Positions 25,876-34,682 of a DNA stretch of 64,000 bases are shown here, piece after piece; the stretch's first letter is position 1; the number at the start of each line of letters is the position of its first letter. The notes under the pieces were generated by a model. That model was not told where the DNA came from. It searched no databases and saw nothing but the letters and a program-made list of their open reading frames with translations. The translations under genes were made by a program, and so were the position numbers. The stretch covers positions 186,001-250,000 of the forward strand of contig NZ_JAELXT010000004.1 in NCBI RefSeq assembly GCF_016427565.1, given 5' to 3'. Source of the DNA: Microvirga splendida (GTDB lineage Bacteria > Pseudomonadota > Alphaproteobacteria > Rhizobiales > Beijerinckiaceae).

Positions 25876-25901
25876 TCGGGATTCGGCCCTGGAGGTGATG
25901 C

Positions 25902-27050
25902 ATGGTCCTGACCAATCAAGACATGGTCGAGTTGGTGGCCTTCCGGCGCAAGCTGCACCGCATGCCTGAACTCTCCCGCCAAGAGGCGCAGACCGCCCGC
26001 GAAGTCCAGGCCTTTCTAAAGGAGACCCATCCCGACTGGATCCTCACCGACCTGGGTGGCCATGGCATCGCGGCGGTCTACGAGGGCCGAGAGCCAGGGC
26101 CGACCATGATGGTGCGCGCAGAACTCGATGGGCTGCCGATCCAGGAAATCTCCGATGCGCCTCACCGCTCCGCCACGCCCGGAAAGGGCCACCTGTGCGG
26201 GCATGACGGCCACATGGCTATCCTCGCGGCGCTGGCCCGGGAACTCGGCCGCCAGAAGCCGCAGCGCGGGCGCGCCATCCTGATGTTCCAGCCTGCGGAG
26301 GAGGATGGCTCGGGGGCTGCGGCCGTCGTGGCCGACCCGCGCTTCCGCCAGATCGCACCGGACTTCTCTTTCGCCCTGCACAACGTGCCGGGATTGCCCT
26401 TCGGCAAGGTGGCGCTCACCGAAGGGCCGGTCAATTGCGCCTCGCGCGGCATGCGCGTCGTGCTCACCGGCAAGACCGCCCACGCCTCTATGCCCGAGAC
26501 TGGTCTCTCGCCCGTGAACGTCGTGGCCGAGTTGATGCCCAAGCTGACCGCCCTCGGAAAGGGTGGGCCGCTGGAGGAGGGCTTCTCGATGGTGACCGTG
26601 ACCCACGCCCGGATCGGGGAGCCGGCCTTCGGCGTGGCGCCGGCCCATGGGGAAATCTGGGCGACCCTGCGCACCCTCACCGATTCAGGTATGGAGGAAC
26701 TCTGCGCGAGCGCTGAGCAACTGGTGCTGAGCGCCGCGCGGGAGCAGGGGCTCGGGGTCGAAATCGCCTATGACGACATCTTCCACCATTGCGAGAATGC
26801 CCCCGAGGCGGTCGCGCATCTGCGCCAGGCGCTCGAAGCCGAGGGCGTGGCTTACGGCCGGGGCGACCTGCCGATGCGGGCTTCGGAGGATTTCGGCCGC
26901 TTCGGCCAGAAGGCGCCGGCGGCCATGTTCTTCCTCGGCGCGGGCGAGAAGCACCCGAGCCTGCACAATCCCGACTATGACTTCCCCGACGACCTGATCC
27001 CCATCGGCGCCCGCGTGTTCATGCGGACCCTGCGCAATCTCCTTGGATAA
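25902..27050 (+). CDS. M20-family amidohydrolase (hippurate/indole-3-acetyl-amino-acid hydrolase type)
   Basis: A 382-residue M20D metallo-amidohydrolase. The metal ligands are visible in LCGHDGHMA (98-106) and FQPAEEDGSGA (129-139), with later ligands in RASEDFG and the C-terminal SLHNPDYDFPD. The lid (dimerisation) domain starts around CASRGMRVVLTGKTAHASMP. The family hydrolyses N-acyl or aromatic-acyl amino acids and some dipeptides in the cytoplasm. It stands alone on the plus strand and ends 14 bp from the convergent uxuA gene. The substrate is unknown, but its presence adds to the amide-hydrolase density of this region. Confidence 0.9.
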   Translation: MVLTNQDMVELVAFRRKLHRMPELSRQEAQTAREVQAFLKETHPDWILTDLGGHGIAAVYEGREPGPTMMVRAELDGLPIQEISDAPHRSATPGKGHLCGHDGHMAILAALARELGRQKPQRGRAILMFQPAEEDGSGAAAVVADPRFRQIAPDFSFALHNVPGLPFGKVALTEGPVNCASRGMRVVLTGKTAHASMPETGLSPVNVVAELMPKLTALGKGGPLEEGFSMVTVTHARIGEPAFGVAPAHGEIWATLRTLTDSGMEELCASAEQLVLSAAREQGLGVEIAYDDIFHHCENAPEAVAHLRQALEAEGVAYGRGDLPMRASEDFGRFGQKAPAAMFFLGAGEKHPSLHNPDYDFPDDLIPIGARVFMRTLRNLLG

Positions 27051-27064
27051 GGTTGCCTCGCTCG

Positions 27065-28261
27065 TCAGAGCGGCAGGTTGCGCAGGGCAGAAACGGCGGT
27101 CATCACGCCGCGCAGTTCGGCCAACCCGCGCAGGCGGCCGATGGCCGGGTAGCCCGGATGGGTGGGCTTGCCCACATCGTCCAGAAGTTCGTGGCCGTGG
27201 TCGGGGCGCATGGGAATCCGCCAATTCGCGTCTCCGGCCTCCTTGCGCCGATTCTGCTCCTCCAGAAGCACCGTGATCAAAGCCACCATGTCGGTGTCGC
27301 CGCCGAGGTGATCCGCCTCCATGAAGGAGCCATCCGGCTCCTTGGCCACGTTGCGCAGGTGGGCGAACCAGATGCGGCTGGCGAAGCGCGCGGCAATGGC
27401 CGAAACATCGTTGACCGGATTGGCCCCGAGGGATCCGCTGCAGAGCGTGAGCCCATTCGCAGGCGCGTCGACCGCGTCGAGAATGAAGGCGATGTCGTCC
27501 GCATTGGAGACGATGCGCGGCAGGCCCATGAGGGGGCGCGGCGGATCGTCGGGATGGATGCACATCCGGATGCCGACTTCCTCCGCCGTCGGAATTACCT
27601 CGCGCAGGAACCGGGCAAGGTTTTCGCGCAGGGCCGCGGCGTCGATATCCCGGTATCGGTCGAGCATGACGCGCAGGCCGGGGATGTCGTAGCGGTCATA
27701 GGCGCCGGGCAATCCGGCCATGATGTTAGCGAGAAGCTGGCGCCGATCCGCTTCCGACGAGCGGTCGTACCATTCCCTTGCCTGCGCCAGAACCTTGGGC
27801 GAGTGATCCGCCTCGGCACCGGGACGCTCCAGCATGAAGCAATCGAAGGCGGCGAACTCATGCGCGTTGAAGCGCAGGGCCGTGCCGCCGCCGGGAAGAG
27901 GGTAGGCGAGTTCGGTTCTCGTCCAGTCCACCACCGGCATGAAGTTGTAGCAGATTGTGGTTACGCCACATTGAGCCAGATTGCGCAGCGATTGCCGGTA
28001 GTTGTCGAAGAGGGGCGTCAGGTCGCCCTCGCCGATTTTGATATTCTCATGAACAGGCAGGCTCTCGACCACGCTCCAGCGCAGGCCGAGCGAAGGATCG
28101 GCCGCAATGAGCGCCTTGCGCTTCTCGATCTCCTCGATGCTCCAGACGACACCGTAAGGGATGTGATGCAGGGCTGTCACGATCCCGGTCGCACCGGTTT
28201 GGCGGACATGGGACAGCTTGATGACATCTTCAGGACCGAACCAGCGCCAAGCCTGTTCCAT
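27065..28261 (-). CDS. uxuA: Mannonate dehydratase
   Basis: A 398-residue UxuA-type dehydratase that converts D-mannonate to 2-keto-3-deoxygluconate. Family blocks are clear: MEQAWRWFGPEDVIKLSHVR at the start, ICYNFMPVVDWTRT in the middle, MCIHPDDPPRPLMGLPRI and the C-terminal PMRPDHGHELLDD, which carry the metal-binding His, Cys and Asp residues. It is divergent from uxaC and the hexuronate importer but follows the FCD regulator gene on the same strand with a 61-bp gap, so it is probably co-transcribed with the regulator. Confidence 0.95.
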   Translation of the reverse strand: MEQAWRWFGPEDVIKLSHVRQTGATGIVTALHHIPYGVVWSIEEIEKRKALIAADPSLGLRWSVVESLPVHENIKIGEGDLTPLFDNYRQSLRNLAQCGVTTICYNFMPVVDWTRTELAYPLPGGGTALRFNAHEFAAFDCFMLERPGAEADHSPKVLAQAREWYDRSSEADRRQLLANIMAGLPGAYDRYDIPGLRVMLDRYRDIDAAALRENLARFLREVIPTAEEVGIRMCIHPDDPPRPLMGLPRIVSNADDIAFILDAVDAPANGLTLCSGSLGANPVNDVSAIAARFASRIWFAHLRNVAKEPDGSFMEADHLGGDTDMVALITVLLEEQNRRKEAGDANWRIPMRPDHGHELLDDVGKPTHPGYPAIGRLRGLAELRGVMTAVSALRNLPL

Positions 28262-28322
28262 GGGGTTGCCTCTTCAGAATAGAGCCGATCATTGATGGGG
28301 CGTGAACCTGGCTTGAGCCGAT

Positions 28323-29051
28323 TTAGGCGCTCAGGGCCTCCGCCACGGCATCATCTTCAAGCTCGAACAGGTCGGGATATTGGGCGGCAAGTTCCGGGAG
28401 GGTGCGGAGAATTTCGCTGAGATGCTGACGCATCGCCTTTTCCGCCGCGACAGGATCGGAAGACTTGATGGCATCGACGATCATCACATGCTGGGCCACG
28501 ATGGTATGCCGGGGCGTCGCCTGCTTCACGTCGAGATAGCGGACGCGATCCATCTGAGGCTTCACATCCTCGATCATGCGCCATGCCGCTGGCCTGCCTG
28601 CCGTCTCCGCCAGGAGGCGGTGAAACTCTTCGTCGAGGGCCAGGAAATCGTCCGAGGAGGTGGCGCGCTGGGCGCGGCGCTGCCGGGTCAGGCTTGCATT
28701 CAGTTCCGCGATCATGATGGGCGTGGCCTTCAGTGCCGCCTCTCGCACGACGGCACATTCGACAGCCAAGCGAATGAAGCGAGCATCTTCCACGGCGGCT
28801 CTCGAGATCTTGACGACCTGTGTCCCGCGCTGGGGCAGAACCCGCACGAGCCCTGCCTCGCTCAGCTTGATCAAGGCCTCCCGAACCGGTGAACGGCTGA
28901 CGCCGAACCTCTGGGCGAGATCCTGCTCGGATAGCATTTCGCCGGGAGAAATCTTCATGCTGACAATGGCTTGGCGGAGGGCGCGCGTAACCTGACGAGC
29001 CATGGGTTCGCGGCTGACATCGAGCTTTGCAAGTGAGTTTCTCTCATTCAT
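28323..29051 (-). CDS. FCD-type GntR regulator of the hexuronate locus
   Basis: A 242-residue GntR/FCD protein. The helix-turn-helix shows EQDLAQRFGVSRSPVREAL, a textbook GntR recognition helix, and the effector domain has FHRLLAETAGRP and the late histidine helix. In related bacteria such proteins (UxuR/ExuR type) respond to fructuronate or galacturonate. Position between uxuA and the divergent uxaC operon points to control of both. The ATG at 29051 is chosen; a GTG three codons upstream is possible. A short palindrome lies just upstream at 29068. Confidence 0.87.
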   Translation of the reverse strand: MNERNSLAKLDVSREPMARQVTRALRQAIVSMKISPGEMLSEQDLAQRFGVSRSPVREALIKLSEAGLVRVLPQRGTQVVKISRAAVEDARFIRLAVECAVVREAALKATPIMIAELNASLTRQRRAQRATSSDDFLALDEEFHRLLAETAGRPAAWRMIEDVKPQMDRVRYLDVKQATPRHTIVAQHVMIVDAIKSSDPVAAEKAMRQHLSEILRTLPELAAQYPDLFELEDDAVAEALSA

Positions 29052-29067
29052 AAGTGGCACACTACCA

Positions 29068-29075
29068 TACTAGTA
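29068..29075. promoter_or_regulatory. Candidate hexuronate-regulator operator
   Basis: A perfect 8-bp palindrome TACTAGTA, flanked by ACCA on the left and GACCA on the right, sits in the 119-bp divergent region between the FCD regulator and uxaC. Its length and AT centre fit GntR/FCD operators; assignment is by position only. Confidence 0.4.
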
Positions 29076-29170
29076 GACCATTGCAAACGGTCATGGATGG
29101 CTTTAAGGTTTGGTCAATGAGGTGTCCTGCACCGGCAGAAAATGCCGGAAGGGCGCCGAGGGAGAACTTG

Positions 29171-30574
29171 ATGCTGATCCATCCCGACCGGCTGTTTCCT
29201 GTAGAGCCCGCTGCCCGCGATGTGGCGCGCAGGCTTTATGAGGAGGTCAGGGATCTGCCCATCATCTCGCCGCACGGTCATACGGATCCGCGCTGGTATG
29301 CGGAGAACGAACCGTTTCCCGATCCGGCGGCGCTGTTCGTGATTCCCGATCACTACATTTTCCGCATGCTCTACAGCCAGGGCGTGCGGCTGGAAGAGCT
29401 CGGCATTCCGGCCAAGGACGGGAGCATCGTGGAACGTGATCCACGTGCGATCTGGCGCCGGTTCGCGGCTCACTACCACCTCTTCCGTGCCACGCCGACC
29501 CGCGCGTGGCTCGATCACACCTTCGCGACGCTGTTCGGGTTCACGGAGCGGCTGTCGGCGGCCAATGCGGATGCCTATTACGACCGGATCGATACGGCCC
29601 TGCGCACGCCGGAATTTCGGCCGCGGGCGCTCTTCGAGCGCTTCAAGATCGAGGCGATCGCCACGACGGAGAGCCCGCTCGACCCGCTGAAGCACCACGA
29701 GACCATCCGCCAGTCCGGCTGGAAAGGCAGGGTGGTTACGGCCTATCGGCCCGACCCCGTCGTCGATCCTGAGTTCGAAGGCTTCCGGCAGAACCTCGCC
29801 CGCTTCGGGGAGATCGCCGGCTGCGATACCTCGACCTGGAGCGGCTACCTGGAGGCGCACCGGAAGCGGCGTGCCTTCTTCCGGGAATACGGCGCGACCT
29901 CCACCGATCATGGCCATCCAACAGCACGCACGGCCAACCTCTCGCAAGGCGATGCCGAAGCGCTGTTCCGCCGTGTCTCGACGGGAGACGCGACGCGTGA
30001 GGATGCGGAGCTGTTCCGCGCGCAGATGCTCACCGAGATGGCGGCCATGAGCGTGGAGGACGGCATGGTCCTGCAGATTCATCCCGGCTCCTTCCGCAAT
30101 CACAATGAGGGGCTCTTCGGCCGCTTCGGTCGCGACATGGGCGCCGATATTCCCTCCCGGACCGAATACGTGCGCGCGCTCAAGCCGCTTCTCGACCGCT
30201 TCGGCAACGAGCCGAGCCTGACGGTCATCGTCTTTACCCTGGACGAGACGAGCTATTCCCGCGAACTGGCGCCGCTCGCCGGGCATTATCCGGCCCTGAA
30301 GCTGGGCCCAGCCTGGTGGTTCTTCGATGCGCCCGAAGGGATGCGCCGCTTCCGCGAACTCACGACGGAAACCGCGGGCTTCTACAACACGGTCGGCTTC
30401 AACGACGACACGCGCGCCTATCTCTCCATTCCGGCCCGGCACGATGTCGCCCGCCGGGTCGACTGCGCCTATCTCGCCAACCTCGTCGTCACGCACCGCC
30501 TCGACGAGGACGAGGCGCACGAGGTGGCTTACGATCTCGCCTATCGCCTCGCAAAAGAGGCCTACAAGCTGTGA
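29171..30574 (+). CDS. uxaC: Glucuronate (uronate) isomerase
   Basis: A 467-residue UxaC isomerase that converts D-glucuronate to D-fructuronate (and galacturonate to tagaturonate). The signature SPHGHTDPRWYAENEPF near residue 35 carries metal-binding histidines, and LQIHPGSFRNHN and KLGPAWWFFDAPEGMRRFRE are conserved further on. I start at the ATG at 29171 with GGAG seven bases upstream; the longer in-frame reading lacks homology. A 6-bp hairpin (29132-29148) precedes the ribosome site. It is the first gene of the plus-strand uptake and catabolic operon. Confidence 0.95.
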   Translation: MLIHPDRLFPVEPAARDVARRLYEEVRDLPIISPHGHTDPRWYAENEPFPDPAALFVIPDHYIFRMLYSQGVRLEELGIPAKDGSIVERDPRAIWRRFAAHYHLFRATPTRAWLDHTFATLFGFTERLSAANADAYYDRIDTALRTPEFRPRALFERFKIEAIATTESPLDPLKHHETIRQSGWKGRVVTAYRPDPVVDPEFEGFRQNLARFGEIAGCDTSTWSGYLEAHRKRRAFFREYGATSTDHGHPTARTANLSQGDAEALFRRVSTGDATREDAELFRAQMLTEMAAMSVEDGMVLQIHPGSFRNHNEGLFGRFGRDMGADIPSRTEYVRALKPLLDRFGNEPSLTVIVFTLDETSYSRELAPLAGHYPALKLGPAWWFFDAPEGMRRFRELTTETAGFYNTVGFNDDTRAYLSIPARHDVARRVDCAYLANLVVTHRLDEDEAHEVAYDLAYRLAKEAYKL

Positions 30575-30623
30575 CACGGGACATGGAGAGAAGAGCCATG
30601 TCGCACAGAACGGGAGGAAGACA

Positions 30624-31811
30624 ATGACGAACCTGATCACCAGGCGGACTTTCGTCGGCGGCGTTGCCGGCGCCGCAGGCGTTGCCGCTCTCGGCGGCAC
30701 GAGCTTCGCCCAGGCCAATCTGCCGACGAGCCCGGTTACGCTCAACATCATCGACGTGGCCGGCAACCTCGCCTTGACGCAGAAGGCCATCGAGAACTAC
30801 CGCAAGGCGAAGCCGAACCTCGTCTCGCGGATCACCTTCACCAAGGCGACCGCGCCGGAACTCGCGGGCAAGATCAAGGCGCAGCAGGATGCGGGCCGGG
30901 TCGACATCGATCTCGTGCTCACCGGCACCGATGCGCTCTCCGCCGGCCTCGAGCAGAATCTCTGGGTCGAGCTGATCCCGGCTCACGCGAAAGCGTTGCC
31001 CAATCTCGACGAGATCTACCTGCCGGCCGCGGCAAAGATGCAGAGCCTTGCCAAGGGGCAGGGCGTCGTCGTCACCTACTACCCGTCCGGTCCGCTGCTC
31101 GAATACATGCCCGACAAGGTCAAGACCGTTCCGGGCACGGCCGAGGAGCTGCTCGCCTATACCAAGGCCAATCCGGGACGCTTCATCTATGCGCGTCCTG
31201 CCAATTCCGGCCCGGGCCGCACCTTCATCATGGGCCTGCCCTACATCCTGGGCGACAGCAACCCGAAAGATCCTGTGAAAGGCTGGGACAAGACCTGGGC
31301 CTACCTGAAGGAACTCGGACAGAACATCGAGTACTACCCGTCCGGCACAGGCGCGGTGATGAAGGAGCTGGGCGAAGGCTCCCGCGACATGACCGTGACG
31401 ACCACCGGTTGGGACATCAACCCGCGCGTCCTCGGCGTCGTGCCGAAGGAGGCCAAGGTGGCGGCTCTCAAGAACTTCCACTGGGTCGCGGATGCGCACT
31501 ACATGTGCGTGCCCAAGGGGCTGGCGAACGAGAAGGTGGCGGTGCTCCTCGACCTCATGAGCTTCCTGCTCACGAAGGAGCAGCAGGCCTACACCTATGA
31601 CGAGGGCTACTTCTATCCCGGTCCGGCCGTGAAGAACGTGACGCTCGACATGGCGCCGCCGGAAAGCCAGGCCGCCATCAAGGAGTTCGGCCGTCCCGAA
31701 TACGAAAAGTGGATTGCCGAGAATCCGATCGAGTTGCCGCTCCAGCCCGAGCAGATGGTCGTTGCCTTCCGCATGTGGGACGAGCAGGTCGCCGGCGGCA
31801 AGCGCAAGTAA
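30624..31811 (+). CDS. Extracellular solute-binding protein, Tat-exported (family 1)
   Basis: A 395-residue periplasmic receptor. The N-terminus has a twin-arginine motif (TRRTF, residues 6-10) followed by an alanine/glycine-rich hydrophobic stretch and a likely cleavage near SFA, so export is probably by Tat. The body shows the alternating alpha/beta pattern of family-1 receptors. A GGGAGGAAG ribosome site supports the ATG at 30624. Placed between uxaC and a matching ATPase and two permeases, it most likely binds a hexuronate or an oligomer of one; the family also serves polyamines and iron. Confidence 0.85.
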   Translation: MTNLITRRTFVGGVAGAAGVAALGGTSFAQANLPTSPVTLNIIDVAGNLALTQKAIENYRKAKPNLVSRITFTKATAPELAGKIKAQQDAGRVDIDLVLTGTDALSAGLEQNLWVELIPAHAKALPNLDEIYLPAAAKMQSLAKGQGVVVTYYPSGPLLEYMPDKVKTVPGTAEELLAYTKANPGRFIYARPANSGPGRTFIMGLPYILGDSNPKDPVKGWDKTWAYLKELGQNIEYYPSGTGAVMKELGEGSRDMTVTTTGWDINPRVLGVVPKEAKVAALKNFHWVADAHYMCVPKGLANEKVAVLLDLMSFLLTKEQQAYTYDEGYFYPGPAVKNVTLDMAPPESQAAIKEFGRPEYEKWIAENPIELPLQPEQMVVAFRMWDEQVAGGKRK

Positions 31812-31832
31812 ACCGAAATCCAAGGACCCGCG

Positions 31833-32918
31833 ATGACCATAGCCCTTTCCCAATTCGACGAAGTCCGGCTCGATCGCGTGAGCCGCGACTTCGGGGCGCT
31901 CAATGCCTTGCGCGACGTCTCCCTCAGCATCCGTCGGGGCGAGTTCATCGCCCTGCTCGGACCCTCGGGCTGCGGGAAGTCGACGACATTGAACTGCATC
32001 GCGGGTCTTCTCCCTGTGACCGGCGGGGCGATCTGGCTCGACAAGAATCGGGTCGACACCCTGCGCCCGGAAGAGCGCGGGTTCGGCATGGTGTTCCAGA
32101 ACTACGCGCTCTTTCCCCATCTCAACGTCCGCCAGAACATCGGCTTCGGCCTGAAGATGCGCGGACGACCGAAGGCGGAGATCGACCGGAAGGTCGACGA
32201 GGCGCTCAGTCTCGTCCGCCTGCAAGGGCAGGAAAACAAGCTGCCGGGACAGCTCTCCGGAGGCCAGCAGCAGCGCGTGGCGATTGCCCGCGCCATCGTC
32301 ATCGAGCCGCCCCTGGTTCTGATGGACGAGCCGCTCTCCAACCTCGATGCCAAGCTGCGCCTCGAGATGCGGGCGGAGATCCGGCGCATCCATAACGAGC
32401 TTGGGGCCACCACCATCTACGTGACCCACGACCAGGACGAGGCTCTCTCTCTCGCTGACCGGATCGTCGTGCTGCGCGACGGCGTCATCCGGCAGGTCGG
32501 GTCGCCGAAGGAACTCTACGAGGAACCTGCCCATTTCGACGTGGCGGACTTCATGGGTTTCCGCAACAAGCTAAAAGGGAAGGTGGTCGCTGTCGACGGC
32601 AACCGTGCCGTCCTCGATGTGGAGGGCGCAAGGATCAGCGGCGTCGTCCGTGAGCGGGTTTCAGTCGGCTCGGGAGCCTATGCGGCCATCCGGTCGGACG
32701 ATCTCATGGTGGGCGAGGGCGGGCAGAACGCTATCGGGGCGATTGTCGATACCATCGAGTATCGCGGTCGCGAGTTCGTCGGCACCGCGCATTCCGCCGG
32801 CGGTCTTGACTTCGTGTTCCGCTCTCATCTGCCGGTCGAGCCGGGATCCAGGGTGCATCTGCGGGCGGACGACGAGCGCGTACTCGTCTTCGCGGAGCCC
32901 ATTCAGGGGAGACACTGA
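31833..32918 (+). CDS. ABC transporter ATP-binding protein (MalK/PotA type)
   Basis: A 361-residue ATPase with Walker A GPSGCGKST (43-51), Q-loop VFQNYALFPHL, signature LSGGQQQR, Walker B LVLMDEPLSNLD and switch YVTHDQDEA. A C-terminal TOBE-like domain follows from about residue 240, as in sugar and polyamine/iron importers, and may carry a regulatory site. It is 21 bp after the receptor gene, and its stop overlaps the first permease start (TGATG). Confidence 0.92.
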   Translation: MTIALSQFDEVRLDRVSRDFGALNALRDVSLSIRRGEFIALLGPSGCGKSTTLNCIAGLLPVTGGAIWLDKNRVDTLRPEERGFGMVFQNYALFPHLNVRQNIGFGLKMRGRPKAEIDRKVDEALSLVRLQGQENKLPGQLSGGQQQRVAIARAIVIEPPLVLMDEPLSNLDAKLRLEMRAEIRRIHNELGATTIYVTHDQDEALSLADRIVVLRDGVIRQVGSPKELYEEPAHFDVADFMGFRNKLKGKVVAVDGNRAVLDVEGARISGVVRERVSVGSGAYAAIRSDDLMVGEGGQNAIGAIVDTIEYRGREFVGTAHSAGGLDFVFRSHLPVEPGSRVHLRADDERVLVFAEPIQGRH

Positions 32919-33829
32919 TGGACGCCGTCGCCCACGCGCCCGCCGTCGAACACGGACCCAACCTGCGTCAGCGACTGGCGGCACGCGGTTTCGACGCAGT
33001 GACCCTGCTCGCCATTCCGGCGGCGGTCTTCAGCCTGCTGCTGTTCGTCTATCCCTTCGCCTTCGGTTTCGTTCTCTCCTTCGAGCCAAAGGCCGGCGGC
33101 GACTGGCTGGCCAATTACAGGCGCTTCTTTTCCGATCCGTTCCTCTATGAGACGATCGCCAAGACGCTCTGGCTCGCCATTCCCGTCACCCTCGTCAATC
33201 TGCTGCTGGCGATCCCCATCGCATTCCGCGTTCGCCTCATGCGCAACCAGCGCCTCCTGACGACGCTCCTCGTCCTCCCGATCACCCTCGGCACCGTGCT
33301 GGTGGCGGAAGGACTGTTGAACTACCTCGGCCCTCAGGGCTGGTTCAACCGGACCTTGATGACCATCGGCTTGATCTCCCAGCCGCTGAAGCTCGTGCAT
33401 AATTACTGGGGCGTCTTCGCGTCCCTCGTGATCACCGGCTTTCCGTTCACCTTCCTGCTCACCCTGTCCTATGTGACCGGCATCGACCCGGCGCTCGAGC
33501 AGGCGGCCGCGACCCTTGGGGCCAGCGCTTGGCAGCGGTTCCGCCATGTCTATCTGCCGCTGCTGATGCCGGGGCTTGCCATCACCTTCTGCCTCTCCTT
33601 CGTGCAGGCCTTCTCGGTGTTCCCCTCCGCAGTGCTGCTCGGCGAGCCTGGAGGGGCGACCCGCGTCATCTCGATTGTGGCCGCGCAGGCGGCGTTCGAG
33701 GAATACGATTATTCCATGGGCTCTGCGATTGCGATGATCATGGGCTTCGTCCAGCTCGGCATAGTCGTTGCGGTTCTCGCCTCGCGCGGGCTGTTCTACC
33801 GCGGTCCTGCCTCCGGCGCGAAAGGGTAA
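32918..33829 (+). CDS. ABC transporter permease, first subunit (hexuronate locus)
   Basis: A 303-residue inner-membrane protein with about six helices. The cytoplasmic coupling loop reads EQAAATLGASAWQRFRHVYLPLLMP, which matches the EAA motif of the PotB/sugar type. A cytoplasmic leader of about 25 residues precedes the first helix. Translation is coupled to the ATPase gene. It should heterodimerise with the next gene product to form the channel. Confidence 0.9.
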   Translation: MDAVAHAPAVEHGPNLRQRLAARGFDAVTLLAIPAAVFSLLLFVYPFAFGFVLSFEPKAGGDWLANYRRFFSDPFLYETIAKTLWLAIPVTLVNLLLAIPIAFRVRLMRNQRLLTTLLVLPITLGTVLVAEGLLNYLGPQGWFNRTLMTIGLISQPLKLVHNYWGVFASLVITGFPFTFLLTLSYVTGIDPALEQAAATLGASAWQRFRHVYLPLLMPGLAITFCLSFVQAFSVFPSAVLLGEPGGATRVISIVAAQAAFEEYDYSMGSAIAMIMGFVQLGIVVAVLASRGLFYRGPASGAKG

Positions 33830-33832
33830 CCG

Positions 33833-34675
33833 ATGATCCGCGATACAACCATCGGAGCCAAGCTCTGGGCCGCAGCCGTCTGGGCCACCGTCGGCTTCTT
33901 CATCCTCAACCTCCTTGCCATGATCGCCACCGTGGTGACGAGTTCGTTTGCCACCCGCTGGCTCGGCACATGGCTGCCGGCCGGCTGGACCACGCGCTGG
34001 TACACCTCCGCCTGGAGCGAGTTTCAGCTCTGGGACGTGCTGATCGTCACGTTCCAGGTGATCGGCGCAGTGGTCTTCATCTCGGGAGTCCTGGGCGTGA
34101 CCGCTGCATACGCGCTCGCCCGTCGTGACTTTCCGGGCAAGCGGCTGCTCGTGCTGCTCTTCCTGCTGCCGCTCCTGATCCCGCCGATGACCTTCGGTAT
34201 TCCGCTCGCAACAGTCCTCTATCAGACCGGCCTTGCCGGCACCTTCTGGGGCGTCGTGGCAGCCAATCTCGTGCCGACCGTGCCGTTTGTGATACTCGTG
34301 ATGATCCCGTTCATCGAGCAGATCGACCCGAAGGTGGAGGCGGCAGCCCGGGTGTTCGGGGCCAACACCTTCAAGCTCTTCCTCTACGTGCTTCTGCCGC
34401 TTCTCCTGCCCGGAATCCTGGCGGCGCTGCTGCTGGTTCTGGTGCGCACCATCGCCATGTTCGAGCTGACCTTCCTCGTGGCCGGCCCGACCAGCCAGAC
34501 CCTCGTGGTGGCGCTGTATTATGCCGTCTTCGCAGCCGGCGTGCGTGCGGTGCAGTCCATAGACGCCATGGCGGTGATCTACATGGTCACAACCCTGATA
34601 TGGCTCATCATCGCCCTCCGCTTCGTCAACCCGACGCAGATCGTCACCCGCGCGAAGCAGCAGCCGGCGCATTGA
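33833..34675 (+). CDS. ABC transporter permease, second subunit (hexuronate locus)
   Basis: A 280-residue inner-membrane protein with about six helices and the coupling loop KVEAAARVFGANTFKLFLYV. It starts 3 bp after the first permease and ends 7 bp before uxuB, so all genes from uxaC to uxuB are likely one transcript. Resemblance is to PotC-type partners of family-1 receptor systems. Confidence 0.9.
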   Translation: MIRDTTIGAKLWAAAVWATVGFFILNLLAMIATVVTSSFATRWLGTWLPAGWTTRWYTSAWSEFQLWDVLIVTFQVIGAVVFISGVLGVTAAYALARRDFPGKRLLVLLFLLPLLIPPMTFGIPLATVLYQTGLAGTFWGVVAANLVPTVPFVILVMIPFIEQIDPKVEAAARVFGANTFKLFLYVLLPLLLPGILAALLLVLVRTIAMFELTFLVAGPTSQTLVVALYYAVFAAGVRAVQSIDAMAVIYMVTTLIWLIIALRFVNPTQIVTRAKQQPAH

Positions 34676-34682
34676 GGATCTC

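Noticed and set aside
30489..32534. A 681-codon minus-strand frame across the hexuronate receptor and ATPase genes
   Set aside because: Shadow of two well-supported plus-strand genes; no ribosome site and no domain.
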